Below are positions 36,100 to 48,347 of a stretch of 64,000 nt of DNA, piece by piece (the first letter of the stretch is position 1; every line of letters starts with the position of its first letter). Source of the DNA: Rhynchonema sp. JSB1_4 (taxonomy: Eukaryota; Nematoda; Chromadorea; Monhysterida; Xyalidae); NCBI GenBank assembly GCA_030248065.1, contig JASAMV010006961.1, forward strand, positions 1 to 64,000, given 5' to 3'. The notes under the pieces were generated by a model. The model saw nothing but the letters and a program-made list of their open reading frames with translations. It was not told the DNA's origin and made no database searches. A program made the position numbers and the translations under genes.

Positions 36100-38627
36100 T
36101 CATCGGTCAGTTGGATTGTCGTCAGTGTCGTGAAATTCATCTTCATCCTTTTTCTCATACGCGAATTTGATGCGTTTCACACACGGCCGGTTGGTAGAAT
36201 TGCTACGGTCGCCATCCGAGCAGCAACGTTTACGCATCGCCCAAAATCGATCGAAATATTTCATCGGACGCAAGCCGTGGATGCCAAGCACCTGCAAACG
36301 ATAAGATCTCATTTCTCCGATATTGCAATTTTTGATTGAAAAACAATCTCGATTGTGTCGCCTTCTTTACCCCGAGGTCACAGATATTCTTCAGCGGCGG
36401 GTAGGCAGCGATGCCAATGCCCTTTATCTGTTCCAGCTTCACACCAGCACTTTTGGCAATCACGCCGGATGCAACGTCATCAAGCTGATTGAAGCCGAGC
36501 ACATAGTCGACTCCCAGTCTGCTCACGGCCTCAGCCATCGCTGTGACACCCTGAAATGGCAAGGTGGATCTAATTGGATGCCAGTTCGATCTCCTCGACT
36601 CAGACGCTGACCTCAATTGTAGTGATTTGTGTTGTGCCCGTACAGTATAGAGGTAGGATGGACGGAGGCCATTGTTTTTCGGATATGTAATATTTGCCAC
36701 CAACAGGTTTGCGCAAGGCTTCTGTAACAAGAAACAGCTTCTTCGATTGAATAAACCACATTGTACATACACATATACACACAATCACACAAAACAATTT
36801 GCTCAACCTCCTTCTCTGAATATGGCGCTGCACGACTGTTTGAGCCCTTTGAATTGCGACTGGTTGCGTTTCATGTATCTGAAAAATAATATGTAATTAT
36901 TTTCTCCAACTAAACTTCGACAAAATCATGAGTTGGCACCTGTGCACCCTGCCGGGCATGAGCACCATGTCGTCGTCGGTCATGATCATGAAGGGCACAT
37001 GCTGACATCGGCTGGCCATGTATGCCAACTGCGCCCAGTACTTGTTGGCAAGGTGGTTGCGTCTGGTTAGAGCGATCAGATCTCAGATTATATTGTAATG
37101 ATTAACCCTCTAAATAATCAATTTTTGAACACTGTTTTAGTCCGTAGTCTATGCGATTAACCGCGTAACACTCTGGTGAATATTCTGTACGAAAGTATTC
37201 TGAACACTCTGGTGAACGAAAATGTCCTTGTGTTACAATAAAGGGTGATATGTTATAAACTGATGTTTACACCGTTTCGAAAACTCCACCCAAAGAGGGC
37301 AGACTGTAATGGTAGAAGAGCTTCACAGAGTTTGTTCTCTGATTGTTATGAGTGTAACCAAATTTTTAGCCTAACGGTTGTTAAACACACTTGCGGCTGG
37401 GTAATTTTTCATTGTCCCAGAGGTGGACTAAAATTGGTTGACCACCACAACAACAGAAAGTTATCAGGGTTGGTCAATGTTTTGACTCAGTCAGCCCAAC
37501 TCACTCCTCCAAATAATTGGCGAGCACAATATCATCGTGTTCCTCGTGTTCCACTTTTAGTTGCACGTATGCCTGTTTGGCTTCTTTGGCCGTTTCCTTG
37601 AGATCCAAGTACACCAACGGGTAAGGTAGGCCCACGATAAACAAATAGCTCATGTTGAATAGTGGAGCCTCGGTGGCCCACGTGGCACGAATACGTTGAC
37701 GGTACTCGAGTGATCGTTGATTGTTGCCTGAATGGGCAAGGGCTCACTGTAAGGTGTAGGTACGAGCATGGCTTGTGGCCTGCCGCAACCTTGGCACAGT
37801 GGTGAACGTATTTGTGAATGTGCTTTGGGGGCTCTAACTGTCGAGACCCAGGCACCCGCGGTATTTGACTTTGGGTCGAAACCACAACCCCACCACGCAT
37901 CATGTGCGCTGCACGTGCCATCAAGGCACATTCGCATATATAAGGTTAGGTGTCGGCTCCCAATGTGCAATAGGTAAAATCACGCGCTTAGAAAAAATCA
38001 CGACCAAGTAATCGTAGAGCACCGGGTAGCGGTCGTTTTGGCGAGAAAAATGGTGGTGTGCCAGGGCCGTGGAATTTGATTAGCTGAGACTTTTCCCCTC
38101 TCAACAGCCGTCGTTACCGCTAGCCGAAATGAATTTATGCCAGTGACAACTTATGCTGAGATTTCACAAGCCTTATACTGCCTGAACTATATACCTGATT
38201 TAATGAAAATCACGGCGTTCGGCCACTCCTCCACTGGTCGACTTCGATTGCACACCTGTGGCTCCAGCCAATAGTGAAACGGTTGGAATTTGAGCGGCTC
38301 GAATGAGCGTGCACTCGTCATCGCCAGTGGTGGTGGACGGGTGACCGACAGTGAATCATTGCTGCTGCTGCTCAGATACGAACTCAACCAGCGTTGTCGT
38401 CGGACCAACGCAGCACCGTATGATGTTTCATTGTATTGATTGGGAGCACTCAACAATATGGTGAACAGCAGACATGTGCTCGCGACCATACCAATCGTGA
38501 AACATCGTCGAGTCAGACGCAGACCGTGTTGCGTTGAAAGACAGGCCAGTTTGATTGGTAGTGGTGATGAGGGCAGTAGCAATGGGGTGGTGCTGCGCTC
38601 GGATGATGCTGCTGATGGTGAGCTCAT
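36100..38627 (-). CDS. Beta-1,3-galactosyltransferase-like enzyme (GT31)
   Basis: A type II Golgi membrane enzyme that would transfer a hexose from a UDP-sugar in beta-1,3 linkage; the exact donor and acceptor cannot be read off. Seven exons in phase (38627-38195, 37727-37505, 37062-36940, 36878-36808, 36721-36612, 36550-36371, 36291-36100) give 443 aa. A Ser/Thr-rich cytoplasmic tail precedes the membrane anchor CFTIGMVASTCLLFTILLSA and a stem with NET. Catalytic features follow in family order: EYRQRIRATW, YLFIVGLP, EEHDDIVLANYLEE, the metal-binding MTDDDMVL, KPVGGKYYISEKQWP..LPLYCTG, and LDDVASGVIAKSAGV in place of the usual EDVYVG block. The C-terminus is long and charged (FAYEKKDEDEFHDTDD). 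The DVASG variant of the late acidic motif is unusual for the family. The ATG at 38627 is the only one before the anchor; CAG/ACA-type repeats lie just upstream. Confidence 0.9.
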
Positions 38628-41600
38628 TTTTGTTGTTGTTGATGATGCTGTTGTTGTTGCTGTTGTTGTTGGTGCTGTTGTTTGGCAGACGTGAGCCAAA
38701 TGATTATTGATGTCAGCCGATTTCAGCTCGGGAGCGAAACTGCGGAATTTTCAGATACCACAGTGACTGGTGGTGGGGCATGCTATGAAATGTGTGAGCT
38801 TGAAATTTGAGAAAAATCAGTTCACCATTTCTGAAATTAGATGTGCTTCTGCGTGGAACATAACAGGAAATTATTAAATTCACTCAGCAATAACTTCTTG
38901 ACGTGTTCTTTGTGGGGAAGACTATGGCGCGTTTATAATAAAACCGTGCTACGTCTACGCATAAGTATTAATGCAGCAGTTTTGTCCCATTTCATATGAT
39001 GACGTGAAGAAAAGGGACGAAGTGACATTGCAACGTTACGATCAATAGCAAAAACCACAAAAGACGGAGTAATAAACAAAGAAAAAGCGCGCTGAAACCT
39101 GGTATGATGGATCATGTTCGGTAAGGGCAGCGCTAAGATACCCAGCTGCAGATTTATCAAACGAAGTGACAGATCAAAAGCTCTCCACTTTGAACTTCGG
39201 ATATTTAGTTCACCCCTCGTCATATGTTTGTGATTTGAAGTCACATGCCCACAAACAAACTGTACTACCTATGTACATATGTACACGCTACTACACGCAA
39301 TTGCACATGTATAATACATACATAGATACGTGTTGTAGACGATCGCGTGAATTTAAGGTCGATTAACCTGACTCCGGGAAGAGAACAAAACCGAGAACCC
39401 CCCAAACCACCTTCCTCCCTCCCCCCCCCCCCCCCTTTCTTCCCCCCACGAACCCCCGCAGAATTTACTGTACCAGTACTTAGTCAAAAAATACGGCAGT
39501 GCGCATAAAACGAAACCGAAAAGGTTTGAAACTTTAAAGTTGCGTGGTTAAAGTGGTTTGGTTGTTTAAAAACAGAAAATCAACGGTGCTTCCGCACCAG
39601 TACCAAAATGTCGAAGTGTCCATTCTACAAATTGTACGTGTCCACCCTAACGGTGGCGATTTTATTTACCTTTCATGCAAGCAAACTGCATGTGATGAAG
39701 CGCACAAATCAAAAAGCCTGCGCCTACCTTTCATACATCGCAATCTTTGTTTGCGTGTTTGAAAAGGCAGCAATTCTTGCATGAAGATTATTTTTTGAGT
39801 GAACGTGCTGGTGCTTTTGTTTTCCGTATGTCGATGCGTTATAATCAAAAACTGGCCGACATGACAATACCTGGCTGCATATGAACGCCACCCATCTGCA
39901 CGATCATACAAAAAACAGAGCACAACAACGACGGCGTGTACTGATAAGGAACGGGGTGATAATAAAATTGATTAAAACAACTCTATTCCGTTATTCTGTC
40001 TTGCCAAATTCGCATCGACTCAGTCCACAAATCACGCGGTCACTGTTGTGTTCAAGATTTCTTGTATATTTACAACTTATGTAGTTTCCACTGAATTTAG
40101 TACAAGTAAAGGCACCATACCTCTACATACATACTTTTTCGACCGAGTCCATCCAGTGCTGCGGTGAGCATGTCGTCGATACAGACTTTGGAACGCACCT
40201 ATTAGGGTTAGTTTACTATTTTTGGAGCAATTTTTAAATCAGACTTACAATGATTTAGCACATCTTCCATTCAAGTAGAAACCAGACTACAGAATTGTAT
40301 CTGTATCTGTATGTTTACGCAGTGCGTTTTAGAGATGGTGGGTGCGAGCTTGCCGCAGTCAGTAAATACTTGTGTAAAATTGTAAAATTAGCACTGATAC
40401 GGCATGCTGAACTAATGCACAGAACTTTTTTAACATGCATACATATCTACATGAAGAATTGCTTTGCCCTATTTATCGTCATGGTGCACTATGCTCAAAA
40501 CATGGTATAAACATTTCAGCTTAAATTTGGCAATTTGAGAAGGAAGGGTCGAAAATAAATGACGCTGATGAAATGTATTTTTTTGTCTCATGAATTCTGT
40601 CAAAAGGCAAATAGAATAAGTGCATCACATAACAATAACTCTTTGAAGCATGCTTGAACGCCAGTCAAGGATGTCTCAACAGATTACCATGACGAGTTTA
40701 AATGCCGACAGTGAAAATTCTGAAGAAAATCTTGGTCTTGATTTATCAAGGTAAACGTCGTGAAATTATACTATTTTTTATTTCAGAACAGCCCAACAAG
40801 AAAAATGTTTAGTAGACTTTTGCCAGAGATGAAAACTTGATAGGCGATAGGGAAAAATTCATCACGCGCGAATATTATTCGCTTCTCTGTTTCTCTATAA
40901 AACTGTGTCCCGGAACTTCCCCAGAACTAGATGCAAAAGATTAAAAATTTATTTAAGGTTCACTTAGCGATTCGAACCGAAATCATATCATACCTGTGTT
41001 GACCTTGACAATAAAAAAGGAAACCATAATTGTCATTGTTAAACGTGCCAACTACATCCGTTTCCTTTGGTATGAACGTGAAAAAAACGCTTGACTTCTT
41101 CTAACTTTAATCGGCCATCCATCAGCACAGCATTATGATATTGACGAAGTGTAAAAATGTAAACTCAGCGGCGTAGGAGAGGAGGGGTATTCAATACCAT
41201 GGAGTACCGATACCCCCTCAGCCGCTCATTGGGGTACCCTACTCCCTCCTAAAAGTCACAAGAAAGAAAAATGACCCATAATTCACAAGATTCTCAATCT
41301 CGAACGCTTCAAAATTCAAAAAAATTGCTCATATCGAGCATCAAAATGCTCACATTTACTGACTTCCAGTGGTTCCGGGGTCCGGGAACAAAAAAGTCAA
41401 AATTTTCGCGCTCTGGGGCGACGCTTCTACTGCTTCGACCAGTGATGTAGGAGAGCAGTACAGGTACCCCTCAGCCGCTCAGAGGCTCCAAGAAGTTACA
41501 AGAAGGAAAAAGGACTTCTAAATCGGTATATTTTCACTCTTAAACAGTTCAAATATCAGAAATCTCACGCATTTTCACTAGGTTCTGGTTGTTAGCACTG

Positions 41601-42586
41601 CATAAAAACAGTTTCAGAAATGGAAGAAGCACTGTGTATATAGAAACGACGTTTCGCCCAGGTACCCCTCTCCCTAGATTCACACCTACTATAGCTACGC
41701 CCCTATGTAAACTGTCACTAGTTTTGAAAAAATCGTCAATATTGGTCGGCGTACCGAGGGGTGCACCAGTCCATCTTCGGCACCAAAGGCATAGAATTAC
41801 CTAACGGCGGTAAATTTTGCAATATTGCTGACAGTGACACACCTTACACGGCGGATTCAGAACATCCTTGCAAGGGGATTGTCATCTGACAACGTCAATT
41901 CTAAAGTTGTGAGGATCGCATCCTTTTTTATCCATCCATTATTGAATGCATCCAATCGCAATTACCAGCCCATTTACGTGGTGCAAGACGTTGTCGAGCA
42001 CTAATCGTCCCAACCTCATCAAATCAATTGTTATGTGCGATGTTGCGGACATGAACAATTTTCGCAGTCAATAACGCGAAATGGGCCAATTCGTAGATCT
42101 ACGCGCATCTCATGACATACACGGTGGTTATGGGAGTGATGTCCAGACACGTTATGATGTGTGCAGATTACTAATGAACAAACTCTATATGCACATGAGG
42201 TGTTACACGCACATAACATATTTGATACAACTTGTTGTTTGGTTTTTTCAGCGACAACAATGTCACAGTGATAAATTGGTCGTCACAAAACGTTATTCAT
42301 CATTTTATGCGTGGTGTTCATGCAACGTTGATTTGTGAGGAAGTCGTGGGTTGATCTAGTTATACTTTGAATTTATAAAAACAGTTACCATGCCACTTTC
42401 ATTGTCCACATGCGGAGAAGGAGTCACCTGTTATTGTTGCGATTGAGAAGGTGCGTAACACATATATGTAGAGGGGTAAAGTTTTGAAAAAACTAAACGG
42501 TGAAGCGTCAGTTTTGGATGATGATGGAGCGTGATCGACACACACGAAACACGCCACAAGATAAATGAAACTCTCAAATGATAAAA
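38628..42586. other. Gene-poor spacer with repeats
   Basis: A C-run lies at 39,410-39,450. Two diverged copies of one repeat, each containing cccctcagccgctc and a following aagttacaagaa-type phrase, lie near 41,170-41,290 and 41,450-41,530. A doubtful two-exon mini-gene is listed separately at 40,650. I see no other exon I can support on either strand. Confidence 0.55.
40650..40831 (+). CDS. Doubtful mini-gene with a 36-bp intron
   Basis: ATG at 40650 opens a frame of protein-like composition (MSQQITMTSLNADSENSEEN) that meets a good donor (atcaag|gtaaac) at 40,751. A polypyrimidine-rich acceptor (attttttatttcag) ends at 40,786. Splicing keeps frame and ends in TGA at 40829-40831, for 48 aa. 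An intron of 36 bases would be far below the others in this window, so this may instead be part of a larger gene, or chance. Confidence 0.25.
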
Positions 42587-44379
42587 TCATCCCGTATCAT
42601 TAAATATGGCGCGAATGACTGGATCCCAATCTCGATGTCCCGTTTTCGGTGCGCAGCGCTCGAACAGTGTCACAAGTCCACCAATGACAAATCCAACGGC
42701 AAGACCGAAAAATGCTCCGAACAATTGTGTGAGTCTGAGCGGTGTCTCGCCCTTCACCGGTCCTTCTGTGTTCGGGCATTGAGTCGGTTTTCGGTCAAAA
42801 TATTCTTCATACCGACTGTCCAGCGATCGAATCAGGTGTTTCGAACTGGCAATTGCTGCATTCAGACGATTGATCAATTGAATTGGATGCGTTCTTGGCG
42901 ACAATCATTGAGACGGGTGTTGAGCCGTGCTCGACCACTCTGACTGGCACCAGACGCAGATTGCAGTGGATCATGGTCAGATATCGCAATGGTTTGTAGT
43001 CGAACAGCACTACGTAGGGGCTGCCGGGCATCTGCACCAGATTGGCGGCGTTCTGCAAACCGCCCATCTTGCTCAGACTGACTGCCGGGTTGATACGCAG
43101 TGCTTGGCCGAGCGCCGAATGCTCACCGAGTCGATCGAACAACGCCGTGCCGCTGTCGGCCAACAGTTGCACCTATGCAAAATAATAATCTGTCGCGCAT
43201 CATCATATCGAATCGACGCTACAACAAGTGTTTGTGCATTCGCATATTCTTGTACTTGGTACCGTGACTTTTGTTGAGTTACATATTTGCTTGTCTCGGA
43301 TAATCACCATAAACCTTGAACCTTGGCAGTCAAATTGTAGAATTATGGTAACGAGGCCTCATTATACTGTACATTTCCGTAACTAACTGAGAGAATATTT
43401 CTGACATCCGTCAACCTTGGAAATGTGGAACCACTAATATCCGATATGTGTTTTGACATTGATTTTCTTTTCTCTTACCGTAAACCAAAAGAGACAAATG
43501 ACAAACCATTTTTTTCAAATCGGTGCACTTGACGAACCTGTTTGGTGCGAATGAGTGCGGCCAGCTGGTCAACATTGTCAAATCGACTCGCTCTGTGCTG
43601 CAAGATCAGGCTTGACAACAGAGCGCTCTTGTACAACGACACCAGCAACGCTGCCATGAATGACAACAGTGCTGTAATCGTCGTAGAACCGTTGCTGTGA
43701 TGCAGCCAGTTCAGTTTGGAGCGACGAGGTACCACATGCCTGAACAACAAAGGAAACAGCACGCAGAACAACAGCAACAGCAGCGTGTAGGCGTCAAAAA
43801 TGTCGAAGAAATCCGCCGTTCCCGTCCAGAGGTTCTCGTGTGGATCCTGCACGTCCAGCGCGTACTGCTCGCCGACGCTCAAGTCGATGATAGTGCTGGT
43901 GAACTGTGTGGATTAAACGGTGAGTTGCATTAAAGAGTGTGTCCAACATGGAGTATGCCTACACTACACCCGTGAAAACTGTTTATCTTTGACTTTTTGG
44001 ACAAACTTTTCTTTAGAAGAATGACACAAAAACTAAGTTACACTCGACTAATATGCTAATTTACGTGCAAATGCACCTGCACCCTTTTCTCCCTCTGCTC
44101 ATTGCGTGAGAACCAGAAAGCGGTCGTGTGTAGTCGGTCGGTGTCAAGCATGTGGTAGGTGGCATTGATGAACCCAAGTCGACCACTCAGCTCACGGTCG
44201 ATTGGCACCAACGACCAATTGTAGCCTGATTTGGCAAGCACAGTGCCGATGATCTCCGCCTGGTAACCCGGATAGTGACAGTTGGATGCACGAAGCAGAT
44301 TGGAGCGCAACGCACATTCGAAGCGGTACGGAGGTCGGACTGAGTAGCCGACTCGAAGCGTTGGTATAATTGAAGCCAT
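42587..44379 (-). pseudogene. Divergent ionotropic glutamate receptor-like channel with a one-base frameshift
   Basis: Three exons are visible: 44379-44083, 43903-43538 and 43172-42587. The product starts directly at the ligand-binding lobe (TLRVGYSVRPPYRFE, then PGYQAEIIGTVLAKSGYNW), has membrane helix M1 (TLLLLLFCVLFPLLF), a helix in the M3 position (FMAALLVSLYKSALLSSLIL) without the usual SYTANLAAF, the second lobe, and M4 (FFGLAVGFVIGGLVTLFE). No clear pore loop or amino-terminal domain is seen. The last exon is 586 bases, one too many: the frame reads into MIVAKNASNSI, whereas the family-like continuation AKN-HPIQLINRLNAAI lies in the next frame. One extra base at about 42,890-42,900 explains both. 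It could be an assembly error, a polymorphism or a decaying gene. The ATG at 44379 follows an in-frame TGA. Confidence 0.72.
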
Positions 44380-44639
44380 TCAGCTCACTGTCAGTTGGCC
44401 TGGGCAAGTTATGCTGTCGGAAGGTTAGAAATGGTTTACGTATAACATGGACGAACTTAGCATCATTGAATGACAAGCAAACAATGACAACCACACCATT
44501 GCAAGTTTGGCCGCTGCAATAATGACATGTAAACAATGGGTTTATTCATCAGACTGCGCATCTGGCCTTGCTCATAATGTTAGTCAAATAATCGCAGCAT
44601 GGTTTCCGCACTTAACTATAGTTATTCCGGTTGATGGAA

Positions 44640-44825
44640 GACTGATTACCGTTGTAATCAGTACACCCTGCAGGGGCTCTGGGGGGAAGACTGATTACAA
44701 ATTAAACGAAGCCATAATCAGCCTTCCCCCCCAAGGCCCAATCTCAGGAAGGCTGATTACGCATGCTGTAGCATGCATATAATCAGCCTTCCTGGGTTGG
44801 GCAGCTGGGGGGAAGACTGATTACG
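44640..44825. repeat. Inverted cluster of ggaagactgattac motifs
   Basis: The motif ggaagactgattac or its complement gtaatcagtcttcc and close variants (aatcagccttcc) occurs about eight times in both orientations. Neighbouring copies can pair into hairpins, for example ccttcctgag-type arms around gcatgctgtagcatgc at 44,760-44,780. It uses the same key phrase as the tandem array at 45,186-45,450. Confidence 0.7.
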
Positions 44826-45185
44826 CTGACTGAATTACGCGGAACGCGCGTATGGCCGGTGTGGCGTGAAGCACGAGCTGGTGTTGGGACCTGGTCCCAA
44901 TTGAATGCAGCAGTAATTAGTAAATAGCAGTTGGGCACTAATGTTTCACGTCATTGACTGTCTCGAGTTTGTAGCGTCTGTGATATTTCACTTGGCTAAG
45001 GGTTAGGCTTAGGCTTAATCTGTCACAAGTTTCCATTTTTATAATTAGGCTCCGTCCAGCCTTAGCCAAATGAAACATCGCAGGCCTATAAAACAGCCAG
45101 GTAGTCATTGACGTGAAACATCACGCGCGGTCGTTCCACCGGACCAGATCACTGGGAACGAACTGTCCCACAACCGATTCGGGTT

Positions 45186-45450
45186 TATCCGTTTTATTTT
45201 TCAATCTGTAATCAGTCTTCCCCCCAGCGCAGCCGAGTCGGGTTTATCAGCTTTATCAGGTTTATCAGCTTTATCCGGGTTATTTGTAATCAGTCTTCCC
45301 CCCAGCGCAGCTGAGTCGGGTTTATCAGCTTTATCAGGTTTATCAGCTTTATCCGGGTTATTTGTAATCAGTCTTCCCCCCAGCGCAAGGGAGTCCGGTT
45401 TATCAGGTTTATCAGCTTTATCCGTTTTATTTATAATCAGTCTTCCCGGC
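45186..45450. repeat. 78-bp minisatellite, about 3.3 units
   Basis: The phrase gtaatcagtcttcccccc starts at about 45,208, 45,286 and 45,364, with a final variant near 45,433, giving spacings of 78, 78 and 69. Each unit also carries several tttatcagct sub-repeats of 12 or 15 bases. Because 78 is a multiple of three, the minus strand stays open with a repeating GGRLITNNPDKADKPDKADK-like translation; I regard that as a by-product unless transcription is shown. Confidence 0.8.
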
Positions 45451-45626
45451 ACGGTTATTCCTTATTTTAATGGTCCAAAGACCCGTTCAACGTGCGACCC
45501 AGTTGCTTCTAGCCAAAGTGGAAATTTTATATCACACGCCTCAGTGAGTGAGCTTTATGCGATTGAACATGCAAAGAAAGAGAAATCAGACGTCACACGC
45601 CACGCAAGCAGTGTTTCAGGCTTCTG

Positions 45627-46118
45627 GTGACGTTGGCTGCGTGCATGTCACGTGGAATTTCTCTTTCTTTGCATTTTCAACGGAAGTCATGGAATTTCGA
45701 CCTCAGCTGGGAGTTTGCTCACAACGTTGACACGGCTTCCTTTGACTCGAATGAAAACTATCACAGACTATACAAGCTTGGTGTTTGTATGGTGGCTTGC
45801 TTGCGCTTTAGCCTGCCCTCTTGCACCTGGCTGACTCACAATTGCAAAGGTTACAAACTTACACATATTCGGTTGCGGTTGGTTCAGTGCCAAGGTAAAA
45901 ATTTGGTCCACTGTTTAGTTCCAGTCGACATGGAATATGATAAAAGGTTATATATACAGCAAACAGACAGAAATTGCAATCGCAAGAAGCAAATACAGCA
46001 ATCACGCATCAGAATAAAACGTGGTGATCCCGTCCGAATTCCGGTCCGAGGAAAATTGAAAACGGTTTTCGACTCAGACGATGGGCTAAAAAAGAAAGAG
46101 AATCAGGCAGCCAAATAG
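45627..46118 (+). CDS. Hypothetical open frame, weak
   Basis: An uninterrupted frame of about 163 codons ends in a lysine-rich tail (RIRIKRGDPVRIPVRGKLK, then DDGLKKKENQAAK). In a shifted frame, ATG 45751 begins a signal-peptide-like MKTITDYTSLVFVWWLACAL that stops after 27 codons. A two-exon secreted basic peptide is conceivable (acceptor-like ttagttccag near 45,928), but no matching donor with correct phase was found. No family recognised. Confidence 0.25.
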   Translation: MTLAACMSRGISLSLHFQRKSWNFDLSWEFAHNVDTASFDSNENYHRLYKLGVCMVACLRFSLPSCTWLTHNCKGYKLTHIRLRLVQCQGKNLVHCLVPVDMEYDKRLYIQQTDRNCNRKKQIQQSRIRIKRGDPVRIPVRGKLKTVFDSDDGLKKKENQAAK

Positions 46119-46139
46119 AATAGAACAGCACAGCATGAG

Positions 46140-48345
46140 CCATAAATTCAAATTCCCGCCAACCCCGACGCGGGCAAAAATGGCCCGCCCAGCGCCCACT
46201 ACACGCAGGGTTTTGCCGGCCCAGCCCGGCCCGACCCCCAGGCCCAGATCTCCCTCCCGGCCCGGCCCGAGTCGAGTCGGTCAAATCAAACAAAGCTCGG
46301 CTCGGCGCGAATTTTTGGGTCAATTTTTGTCATACCGTAAAAACCTTCTGGGGGTAGTTCTGAGAACAATTTTTCAGATTTGGGTCAGTGAATTAATAGA
46401 GGCCCCCGTAATAGAGCCCCCCAAAATGGGGTCAGTGAATTAATAGAGCCCCCTTTTAGGTTTTTACGGTATATCGAATTTTCGCACTTTTAAGGGGTTT
46501 CGGTCGAAATTTGGCATTTTTGACCAAAAAATGGGCATTTTGAGGGCAAAAATCGAGGCTGGTAGCGGTAGGGTACCACAGCGGGCCGGGTAGGGGGGTA
46601 GGGTACCAGAGCGGGGGCGAGTAGGGGGGTAGTGTACCAGGCCGGGGCGGGTAGGGGACCCCAGCCACAGCACTGAGGCGTTCTCTATTACAGGGGATGG
46701 GGGGCTCTATTAACTCACTGACCCCTTTTTTGGGGCTGTATTACGGGGGGATGTATTTAGGTTTTTACGGTAGTTGTCTCGATTTTTCTGTTTATTTTGG
46801 GGTTTTCCGGATCTTTTGCAAGGTCACTCACGACTCACTACTTTACCTCGCAATAAAACAACGAAACTTCAAGCACAATACGATTCGAACTGAGATTGAA
46901 AAGATAAAAGAAACACGAGGGGGCAGGCTGGACTTGGACACAAGATGAAACCCCCTGCACCGACAGAAAGCGATGATCAAACACATCGGTCTGCGAAACG
47001 ACAACGGTTAGAGTTTGCTGCAAAAACTAAGTGCGGAGTCGGTTACCGAAAATTTATTTATTTATTAAATTTATTATTAAATTTATTTTTCGTCGGTTTT
47101 GTAAATCGGTCGGAGGGTTCTATTCTGGGTTCCAGGTCAGACTTTGTTCAACATTTTTTATTTTTTGTGATTGATGAGTCGTTTTTGCGGCTGTAGTTTT
47201 CGGTACCGGCTATACTTGTAGGTTTTGGTATTATGTATGTGTTGTGTACGCCAGTGGTGTAGCCAGTGTAGATCCTGGTCCGGCGGGGAAATTAGTGTAC
47301 CTCCCTACTTTTTCGGAGGGGAAATTAGGGCACCTCCCTGGGGGGAAGCGGGGGAAGACCCAAAATCAGGAAAAAGTCACTTTCTGAGGTTGAAAATTTG
47401 ACCTATTTTCACCCCTTTTTGGAAAAAATTCTTCACAAAAAGGGTATTTTGGCGACTTTTGAGAACATTGACCGAAAAAATCACACATTTTAGGCCTAAA
47501 AATGGCCATTTTAGGCAAAAAATTGGGGAAATTAGTGTACTAGTGTACCTTGGTCGGGGAAATTAGTGTACCTTAGGGGGGTCCCCCCAGGAACTACACT
47601 GGGTGTAGCTACTCAGGCGGGGCGGCAACCTACTGTATCAGCAAAAATGTGCGGCGGCAACCTGCCCTGTACCAATTTTTTTTAGGTCTGAATATTGATG
47701 AAAATGTACTCTACAACGCTAATGCGCGATGTTTCGCCCATTTGGAGTGAAAAATGCCGATTTTATATCATTTTGAGCCAAAAATCGCAACTTACTGTAC
47801 CAGCCGCCGGGCGGCGACCTACGTACTGTACCAGGATGGAGCGTCAACCTACCCAGTGTAGTGGCTGGGGGGGGGATGGGGGGGATTCCCCCCCCCCCTA
47901 AGGAGTAGGTACCTTGCAACCACCCCTTGGGGGGATGGGGGAAGGGTAGGTACCTTGCAACCACCCCGGAGGGTACCTTGCAACCATCAATTTATGGTTT
48001 TTATAGGCAAAAATGGGTGTTTTTCGACCTCAAAACCCCAAAAATCGCGCGCTCCGCGCGCAAACCTCCATATAATAGGTATTTTAGGCAAAATTTCGGC
48101 CAAAATGCAAAAAAGTACCAATTTTTCGGCCAAATTTGCAGTATAATGCATGCAAAAAACACCCTTTTTTCGGACCTCAGGGGTACCTTGCAACCTCCCG
48201 GAGGCTGGGTATGGGGGGTACCTTGCAACCATCTGGATCCATCCCCCCCAAGGGTACCTTGCAACCATCTGCCTGCCACTACACTGAACCTACCTATCTA
48301 CTGTAACTAGGGGGGACCCCCACCCCCCTGCTGCACCATTGGTGT
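46140..48345. repeat. Repeat mosaic with G/C runs upstream of ATR
   Basis: Modules shared with 1-4,100 and 27,480-28,240 reappear in new order: a short inverted-repeat element at 46,333-46,471, the ggtagggtaccagagcgg phrase at 46,560-46,670, gattagtgtacc-type units at 47,280-47,600, ggcggggcggcaacctactg at 47,618-47,640, ggtaccttgcaaccat in five copies at 47,905-48,270, and a cgcgcgctccgcgcgc core at about 48,045. No coding exon is supported. The first ATR exon abuts the right edge. Confidence 0.75.
46333..46471. mobile_element. 139-bp TA-flanked inverted-repeat element
   Basis: The ends taccgtaaaaacct and aggtttttacggta are perfect inverted copies of 14 bases, again with TA at the edges as in the CCGTATTGTCGG elements. 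The interior has tagaggcccccgtaatagagcc and ggggtcagtgaattaatag phrases. A further right end (ttaggtttttacggta) at about 46,757-46,772 suggests a nested or tandem copy. Confidence 0.65.
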
Positions 48346-48347
48346 AG

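Noticed and set aside
40960..41000. tRNA-like B box (ggttcgaatc on the minus strand)
   Set aside because: No matching A box or cloverleaf could be folded around it.
45201..45452. Minus-strand frame with PDKADKPDKADKPDSAAL-like repeats as a gene
   Set aside because: A 78-bp minisatellite necessarily keeps one frame open; no signal peptide, flanking exon or poly(A) signal was found. Kept as a repeat.
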